NCBI RefSeq assembly: GCF_000331735.1
Contig: NC_020126.1
Coordinates: forward strand, 2,480,001-2,544,000
Source of the DNA: Myxococcus stipitatus DSM 14675
GTDB taxonomy: Bacteria > Myxococcota > Myxococcia > Myxococcales > Myxococcaceae
Reading direction: 5' to 3'
Length of the DNA: 64,000 bases
The notes beneath the pieces are model-generated. The model saw nothing but the letters and a program-made list of their open reading frames with translations, did no database searches and had not been told where the DNA came from. Shown piece by piece: positions 57,995 through 64,000 of the stretch. A program made the translations under genes and the position numbers. Positions within the stretch are counted from its first letter, which is position 1. Each line of letters starts with the position of its first letter.

Positions 57995-60900
57995 TCAGGA
58001 CTCGTCGGCCTCGTCGATGAGGGCCGCCAGGGCGCCGAGCTGCGAGTCGTCGAGACCCGCGAGCGGGAAGTCCACGGAGGACAGCGTGGCCTTGCTGCCC
58101 TGGCCTTCGGTGCTCAGCTCGCGCAGCGCCGCGAGGAGCCCCTCGGTGACCTTCCCGAGGGTGGCCTCGGAGATGGCACCGCTGTCGTGGCTCAGGCGGA
58201 CCTGGAGCTGGCCGCCCGCGACGAAGCTCTCCACCTCGAGCAGGTGGCTGGAGGCACGGCGCTCGGAGACCGCCCGTCCCGTGGCGGTGAAGGGAGCCGC
58301 TTCGGCGGGCAGCTCCGTGCCCAGGTGCCGGAAGGACACCTCGGCCTTCGGCTGCGCGCGCAGCTTCTCCGCGAGGTCCGCGTGCTTGCCCTCGCGCAGC
58401 AGCCCGTGGCCCAGGCCCTTGCGGGGAAGCTGACGCACGCGCTCCTTGACGCCCTTGAGCGTCTCGGCCGCGTCGCCGGAGGCAGGCACCCCCAACAGCA
58501 GCGGCGCCGTCGCGTCGAAGCAGCCCACGGTGCGCGACAGGTCGAGCCCCTCGAGCGCCGCGCGCGCGTCCTGGGTGAAGTCGATGAGCTGCGTCTGCCC
58601 ACCGGTCCACTTCGACAGCGAGCGAGCCAGCGCGGCCAGCAGCGCCTCCGCGAGGTCGGCGCGGTAGGTGCCCGCCACGCGCTCGCCGAGCACCCGGGTC
58701 TCCTCCGGGTTCATCGTCACCACGTGCGTGCGAATCGAGCCGCTCACGCGCTCCGAGGGCAGCTTCGTCACGCTGGCCCAGGGACCGCTCAGCCACGTCG
58801 CCTCCTCCTTGCGGAGCGACTCGGCCGACGCCTCTTCCGACAAGCGCTCCGACCACTGCTTGAACGACGTGGTCTTCAGCCGCAGGCCCTCGTTGGCGCC
58901 CGACTGCTTGCGGGTGGCCGTACCGAGGTCCTCGACGAGGATGCGCCACGAGGCCGTGTCCGCCGCCAGCTCATGCGCCGCGAGGAGCAGCTTGCTGCCC
59001 TGTCCCGCGCCGAGGTGGAGCAGGGTGGCCGCGAACAGGGGACCGGTGCCCGCGTCGAGCGCCGCGCGCAGCTTCTCCTCCGCGGCGTACAGCGCCGGAG
59101 GCAGCTCGGAGGCCGGGAGCGCGCGCAGGTCGCTCTCCGTGAACGGCGCCGCGCCGCTCGGAGGAGTGCCCGCCTGCTGCCAGCCCGCGATGCCCTGCGT
59201 GAAGCGCAGGCGCAAGGCGTCGTGGTGGGTGAGGATGTCCGTGAGCGCCTTGGACAGCGCCACGGCCTCCACGCCCTCTCGCACGTCGAGGAGCACCGTC
59301 CTCGCGTTGCGCGACGGGCCTTGCTCCAGGAGCCGGCGCTGCTGAGGCGCCAGCGGGACGGTGCCCACGACGGGGCCCTGCTCGGCCTGCTTGGACAGGA
59401 CGCCCGAAATCATCTCCGACAGCTCGGCGATGGTGGAGTACTGGAAGAACTGCTGCGGGCTGAGCTGCAGACCCATCTGCGTGCCCTTGGCGATGATTTG
59501 AATCGCCTGGACGGAGTCGCCGCCGAGCTCGAAGAAGTTGTCGTGGATGCCCACCTTGTCGATGCCCAGCACCTGCTGCCACGCGCTGGAGATGCGCGTC
59601 TCGATTTCATTGCGCGGGGCCATGTAGGCCACCTTGAGGGTGGGGCGCGGCTTGAGCTCGCCCGAGCTCCTCGTCTCGCCCACCGCCTCCAGGATGCGCT
59701 CGCGCACCACGTCGTCGGTGTGGTCGATGGTGGCCTGGAGGTCTCGCACGGAGACCACCACCTGGGGCGTGACTTGCGTGCCCAGGATGCGCTGGAGCGC
59801 CGCCACGCCCTCGGCGGAGTGGATCTCCTGCCGCTCGTCGGTGGGCACCGCCCGGGCCAGCGCGGCCTCCTTCGCCGCGGCGGCCAGCGCGCGCAGCTCC
59901 GCGGCCGGGTCATTCACGCGCTTCTGCGTCAGGCGCTCCACCTCCGCGAGCACCCGGCCCTGCGCGTCCATCATCACCGCGTCGAAGGACAGGGTCTCCT
60001 TGTCGTCGCTCTCCTCGCGCAGCTTCGCGTAGCTGTAGACGCGCGCGGGCAGCTCGCCGTGGATGCGCAGCACCTTGTAGCCCAGGGGCAGGTAGTAGCC
60101 GTGCTCCGCCAGGAAGCTCTTGGCGATGCCCGACGTGCGGTCGATGAGCGACGGGTGGAAGCGCAGCTTCTCGAAGTCCGGGGCGAACTCCGACTGCATC
60201 TCCAGCACCATGAGCAGCTCGCCCTTGCCGGGGTAGATGCTCTGCACGCTCTTCCAGCGAGGCCCCAGCTCCAGCTCGTACTCGGCCTCCAGTGAGCCGG
60301 GCTGCGGCAGGTCGCACCGGCGGCGCAGCTCCTCCAGGTCCATGAACTTCGGCGTGCGAGGCCCGAGGATGCGCACGCGTCCCGCGGAGTGGTCCACGCC
60401 CTTGGCGGAGCCCTCCGACGGCAGGGTGCGCACCACCCAGCGGTAGCCGTCGCCGTCCTCCTCGACGATGAGCCGCACCTCACGCGTCTCCTTCCCCGGC
60501 ACGCGCAGCGGCGCGAGGAAGAAGGCGTCGTGGATTTCGATGATGCGTCCCTGCGCGCGCTCGGCGATGGCGGCGCGCACCATCTCGAAGTACGTCACGC
60601 CGGGGACGGTGGGGTTGTTGAGGATGCGGTGCTCGTCGGTGACCCACTGCGACTCCGGCGTGCCGAAGACGGTGGCGAACACCATCCGCTTGGGCGTGTC
60701 CACCAGGCAGCGCTGGAGGAACGGGTGGCCGATGGGCCGCCCCTGGTCCGCCTGCTGCGCCGGGCGGGCCGCCATGCCCACCTCATCCCAGGCGCCCCAG
60801 TTGATGGTGACCGCGTGCGTGCCGGTGCGGGCCTGGTAGGCGCGCACGAAGGCGTCCATGAACGCGTTGGCGGAGGTGTAGTCCACCTGGCCGAAGCGGC

Positions 60901-63900
60901 CCACGACACACGTGAGCGACGAGCAGGCGACGAGGAAGTCCAGCTTCACGCCCTCCAGCACGGCGCCCAGCACCTGCGTGCCGAGCACCTTGGGCGCCAG
61001 GACCTTCGCGGCCACGTCCTTCGTCTTGAGCTGAATCAAACCACCGCCCGCCACACCGGCCGCGTGGATGACGCCGTGGAGGGCCCCGAAGCGGCGCTGC
61101 GCCTCGGCGACCACCGCGCGCATGTGCTCCAGATTCGTGACGTCGGCGGCCTGCACGAGCACCTCCGCGCCGCGCGCCTCGAGCTTCTGGACCGCGGCGA
61201 TCTTCCGGCTCGTGGCGTCGTCCGGGCTGTGCTGTTCCTGCCAGCGCGCCCACTCGGCGCGCGGCGGCAGCTCCGTGCGGTTGAGCAGCACCAGCTTCGC
61301 CTTCGCCTCGGAGGCCAGCGCCTCCGCGAACGCCAGGCCCATGCCGCCCAGGCCGCCGGTGATGAGGTACACGCCGCCCTGACGCAGCGACACCGCGTTC
61401 GTCGGGCTGTCGTCGAGCCGGACGTCCTCGAAGCCCTGCACCCAGCGGCGGCCGTTGCGGTAGGCGACGGCGACGTCGTTGGACTCCGCGAAGAACTCAC
61501 CGGCGAGCAGCGACACCAGCCGCTCCCGCTGCGCGCTGCCCGCGGGGGGCAGGACGACGTCCACGCTGCGCATCTGTACGTTCGGGTACTCGCGCGGGAT
61601 GACGCGCGTGGGGCCCAGCACCGTGGCCTGCTCCGGCGACGTGAGGTCTCCGCCGATGACCTCCTGCATGCCGTTGGTCAGCGAGAACACGCGCGGCGGC
61701 TTGTCGAACTTCTGCCCGCCCAGCGACTGCGCCAGGAAGAGCAGGCTGTAGAAGGAGCGCCCGACGATGTCGTCGGAGGCCGTCCCCGGCTCGGTGGTGA
61801 TGGGGAACAGGTGGGCGATGCGCTCCGGCAGCCGCTTGTCGGCGGCCAGCTCCGCGAGCAGCGCGTCGTAGTCCTCGCGGCGCGTGGGGTTCAGCTCGTA
61901 GGTGTTGGCGCTGGTCCGGCGGAACGCCTTCGCCTGGAGCACCTCCACCACGTCACCGCCCAGCGCGCGCAGCTTCTCGGCCAGGCGCGTGCCCAGCCCC
62001 GCGCGGTCCGAGAAGACGAGCCACGGCAGGCCCTTCCTCGCGTCCGCCGCGGCGGACAGCAGCGGCGCGGACTCCTTCCACACCGGCAGGTAGAACCAGG
62101 AGGCGAGGTCGGAGCGCTTCTCCAGGGAGCCTCGCTGCGCGCGCTTGCCCTGGCTGGGGGCGCGCATGTCCACCCAGTAGCGCTGACGCTCGAACGGGTA
62201 GGTGGGCAGGGGCTCGCGGCGGCGCGTCTCCGCGGCGAAGTAGTCGGGCGTGGTGACGCCGAGCAGCCAGAGGTTGCCCAGCGTGCGCAGCAGGAACTCC
62301 TGGCCCGGCGTCGCGTCTCCCGGCGCGGGCATGGTGGTCTGCATGGACTGGCCCGGCTGCTTGCGCGGGTGCCAGCGCGCGAGCGACTGGAGCGCCTTGC
62401 CGGGGCCGACCTCGAGCAGCACGGCCTCCGGCTCCTTGAGCAGCTCCTCCACGCCGTCGGCGAAGCGCACGGCGCGGCGCAGGTGCTGGGCCCAGTAGTC
62501 GGGGTCCGCGGCCTGCGCGGGCGTGAGCCAGGTGCCGGTGAGGTTGGAGATGATCTTCACCGTGGGCGCGGAGCGGCGCACCTTCGCCACGGCGTCGCGG
62601 AACGGCGCGAGGATGGGCTCCATCATCGCGGAGTGGAACGCGTGCGAGGTCCGCAGCCGGCGGCACAGCACGTCCTTGGCGGCGAGCTGCTTCTCCAGCG
62701 CGGCGATGTCCGCCTCGGCGCCGGACACCACGCACGAGGCGGTGGAGTTGGCCGCGGCGAGCTCCAGGCCCTGACCCAGCAGCGGCAGGAGGTCGCGCTC
62801 CGCGAGCTGCACGGAGAGCATGGCGCCCGTGGGAAGGCTCTGCATGAGCCGGCCGCGCAGGGCGATGAGGTCCAGCGCGTCATCCAGCGAGAACACGCCG
62901 GCCAGGCACGCGGCCACGTACTCGCCCACGCTGTGGCCAATCAGGGACTCCGGCTGGAGGCCCCAGGACATGAGCAGCTTCGCCGTCGCGTACTCGACGG
63001 CGAAGAGCGCGGGCTGGGTGAGGGCCGTCTGCTCCAGCTTCTTCGCGGCCTGCGCGTCGTCGGGGCTCGCGTCGAGGAGCAGCGGACGGAGGTCCAGGTC
63101 ATGGCGCTTCTTGAGCGCGCCCAGGCACGTGTCCAGCTCCTGGCGGAACACGGCCTCGGCCTTGTAGAGGGCGGACGCCATGCCGGGGTGCTGCGAGCCC
63201 TGGCCCGGGAACATGAACACGATGGGCCGGTTCACCGGCTCCTGGACGCGGGTGATGACGCGGTCCGGGGACAGCGTGGCGAGCGCGCTGGCCGCGTCCC
63301 GCGTGTCGCGGCACACCAGGTAGCGGCGGTGGTCGAACACCTTGCGGCCGGAGTGGAGCGTGTAGGCCACGTCCGCCAGGTCGAGCGTGGGGTTCTTCTG
63401 GAGGTGCTCGGCCAGCTGCGAGGTCATCACCTCGAGCGCCGCGTCGGAGCGGGCCGACAGCACCAGGAGCTGCAGGTCTCTCGACTGCGTGGTGGCCTGG
63501 CGCTCCGGAGCCTCCTCGAGCACGACGTGGGCGTTGGTGCCGCCCAGGCCGAAGGAGCTCACGCCCGCGCGCCGGGGGGCGGGCGCGTTCCAGTCGCTCA
63601 GCCGGGCGTTGACGTAGAAGGGGCTGCTGGCGAAGTCGATTTCGGGGTTGGGCTTCTCGAAGTGGAGGCTGGGCGGCAGCTGCTTGTGCTCCAGCGAGAG
63701 CACCGTCTTGATGAGTCCGGCGACTCCGGCGGCCGTGTCCAGGTGGCCGAGGTTGCCCTTCACCGCGCCGACGGCGCAGAAGCCCTTCTTGTCGGTGTCC
63801 CGACGGAAGGCCTGGGTGAGCGCGCGGATCTCGATCGGGTCGCCCATGGGGGTGCCCGTGCCGTGCGCCTCGAGGTAGGAGATGGAGTCCGCGCTGACGC

Positions 63901-64000
63901 CGGCGACGGCCTGGGCCAGGGAGATGACCTCCGCCTGTCCGTCCACGCTGGGCGCGGTGTAGCCGACCTTGTCGGAGCCGTCGTTGTTGAGCGCGCCGCC
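57995..64000 (-). CDS. Type I PKS, KS(partial)-AT-KR-DH-ACP-degenerate E, 5' end outside window
   Basis: About 2001 residues are visible; the reading frame continues past the right edge. The KS C-terminal part shows EAHGTGTPMGDP and KGNLGHLDTAAG, while the active-site Cys lies outside. The AT has FMFPGQGSQHPG, GHSVGEYVAAC and SHAFHSAMM, and the HAFH indicates malonyl-CoA. The KR has TGGLGGMG and VDYTSAN and looks active. A DH-like domain follows the KR, with EHRILNNPTVPG (Gly of HxxxG replaced by Asn) and LIDRTSG. The ACP Ser is at 59515-59513 (GGDSVQAI). The last 450 residues are an epimerization-type domain whose HHxxxDG reads AHELAADT and whose EGHGRE region is not conserved, so it is probably inactive. 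The stop lies 62 bases before the NRPS start. Confidence 0.88.
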   Translation of the reverse strand, partial: GGALNNDGSDKVGYTAPSVDGQAEVISLAQAVAGVSADSISYLEAHGTGTPMGDPIEIRALTQAFRRDTDKKGFCAVGAVKGNLGHLDTAAGVAGLIKTVLSLEHKQLPPSLHFEKPNPEIDFASSPFYVNARLSDWNAPAPRRAGVSSFGLGGTNAHVVLEEAPERQATTQSRDLQLLVLSARSDAALEVMTSQLAEHLQKNPTLDLADVAYTLHSGRKVFDHRRYLVCRDTRDAASALATLSPDRVITRVQEPVNRPIVFMFPGQGSQHPGMASALYKAEAVFRQELDTCLGALKKRHDLDLRPLLLDASPDDAQAAKKLEQTALTQPALFAVEYATAKLLMSWGLQPESLIGHSVGEYVAACLAGVFSLDDALDLIALRGRLMQSLPTGAMLSVQLAERDLLPLLGQGLELAAANSTASCVVSGAEADIAALEKQLAAKDVLCRRLRTSHAFHSAMMEPILAPFRDAVAKVRRSAPTVKIISNLTGTWLTPAQAADPDYWAQHLRRAVRFADGVEELLKEPEAVLLEVGPGKALQSLARWHPRKQPGQSMQTTMPAPGDATPGQEFLLRTLGNLWLLGVTTPDYFAAETRRREPLPTYPFERQRYWVDMRAPSQGKRAQRGSLEKRSDLASWFYLPVWKESAPLLSAAADARKGLPWLVFSDRAGLGTRLAEKLRALGGDVVEVLQAKAFRRTSANTYELNPTRREDYDALLAELAADKRLPERIAHLFPITTEPGTASDDIVGRSFYSLLFLAQSLGGQKFDKPPRVFSLTNGMQEVIGGDLTSPEQATVLGPTRVIPREYPNVQMRSVDVVLPPAGSAQRERLVSLLAGEFFAESNDVAVAYRNGRRWVQGFEDVRLDDSPTNAVSLRQGGVYLITGGLGGMGLAFAEALASEAKAKLVLLNRTELPPRAEWARWQEQHSPDDATSRKIAAVQKLEARGAEVLVQAADVTNLEHMRAVVAEAQRRFGALHGVIHAAGVAGGGLIQLKTKDVAAKVLAPKVLGTQVLGAVLEGVKLDFLVACSSLTCVVGRFGQVDYTSANAFMDAFVRAYQARTGTHAVTINWGAWDEVGMAARPAQQADQGRPIGHPFLQRCLVDTPKRMVFATVFGTPESQWVTDEHRILNNPTVPGVTYFEMVRAAIAERAQGRIIEIHDAFFLAPLRVPGKETREVRLIVEEDGDGYRWVVRTLPSEGSAKGVDHSAGRVRILGPRTPKFMDLEELRRRCDLPQPGSLEAEYELELGPRWKSVQSIYPGKGELLMVLEMQSEFAPDFEKLRFHPSLIDRTSGIAKSFLAEHGYYLPLGYKVLRIHGELPARVYSYAKLREESDDKETLSFDAVMMDAQGRVLAEVERLTQKRVNDPAAELRALAAAAKEAALARAVPTDERQEIHSAEGVAALQRILGTQVTPQVVVSVRDLQATIDHTDDVVRERILEAVGETRSSGELKPRPTLKVAYMAPRNEIETRISSAWQQVLGIDKVGIHDNFFELGGDSVQAIQIIAKGTQMGLQLSPQQFFQYSTIAELSEMISGVLSKQAEQGPVVGTVPLAPQQRRLLEQGPSRNARTVLLDVREGVEAVALSKALTDILTHHDALRLRFTQGIAGWQQAGTPPSGAAPFTESDLRALPASELPPALYAAEEKLRAALDAGTGPLFAATLLHLGAGQGSKLLLAAHELAADTASWRILVEDLGTATRKQSGANEGLRLKTTSFKQWSERLSEEASAESLRKEEATWLSGPWASVTKLPSERVSGSIRTHVVTMNPEETRVLGERVAGTYRADLAEALLAALARSLSKWTGGQTQLIDFTQDARAALEGLDLSRTVGCFDATAPLLLGVPASGDAAETLKGVKERVRQLPRKGLGHGLLREGKHADLAEKLRAQPKAEVSFRHLGTELPAEAAPFTATGRAVSERRASSHLLEVESFVAGGQLQVRLSHDSGAISEATLGKVTEGLLAALRELSTEGQGSKATLSSVDFPLAGLDDSQLGALAALIDEADES

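Overview
This 64 kb window comes from a high-GC bacterium, most likely a myxobacterium of the Myxococcus/Corallococcus/Archangium type. The evidence is GC-rich coding with strong third-position bias, many lipoproteins, an ADOP-type orphan permease, an RCC1-repeat lipoprotein, a TonB/PepSY iron-uptake operon, and a large hybrid NRPS/PKS locus with a luciferase-like monooxygenase protein. All functional calls are by eye from translated sequence; no database search was possible. No tRNA, rRNA, CRISPR array, transposase or phage gene was found.

Layout. 1-3.7 kb (+): a GST-fold protein, a small P-loop NTPase and a 14-repeat RCC1 lipoprotein. 3.7-9.9 kb (+): an iron-siderophore uptake operon (lipoprotein, two small membrane proteins, PepSY membrane protein, TonB-dependent receptor) behind a Fur-box-like palindrome. 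9.9-10.55 kb: a 630 bp gene-free stretch with a hairpin, a candidate promoter and a long leader. 10.55-13 kb (+): radical SAM - Nudix - EamA-type permease. 13-15.1 kb (-): GMC oxidoreductase and its small partner subunit. 15.2-20 kb (+): RND pump and adaptor, then a mono-haem cytochrome c. 20.1-20.85 kb (+): an unknown lipoprotein. 20.9-27.5 kb (-): accessory genes, namely a possible HisRS-like protein, a pentapeptide-repeat protein beside a stand-alone copy of its C-terminal domain, a PLP aminotransferase-like protein coupled to a radical SAM enzyme, an SDR and a PARG-like protein. 27.7-30.1 kb (+): ADOP permease.

30.2-64 kb is a biosynthetic gene cluster that runs off the right edge. An MFS exporter (-) and a FAAL-PCP-TE protein (+) diverge from a palindrome-rich intergenic region. 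On the minus strand, in transcription order, are a PKS (KS partial-AT-KR-DH-ACP-degenerate E), a five-module NRPS ending in a TE, a one-module C-A-PCP-TE NRPS, and a protein joining a condensation domain without its active-site histidines to a luciferase-like monooxygenase. Hand-read adenylation codes suggest Val-Glu/Gln-Gln-Ala-Ala, then Asn. The probable product is a polyketide-extended or acylated peptide whose intermediate is oxidised by the LLM enzyme and exported by the MFS protein. I do not recognise the compound.

Most unusual points: a degenerate epimerization-type domain closing the PKS; three TE domains in one line; a 1.65 kb adenylation-domain repeat with its own codon style, bounded at the C-A linker and the carrier-protein serine; and adjacent Glu/Gln modules that share a backbone but differ at two pocket positions.
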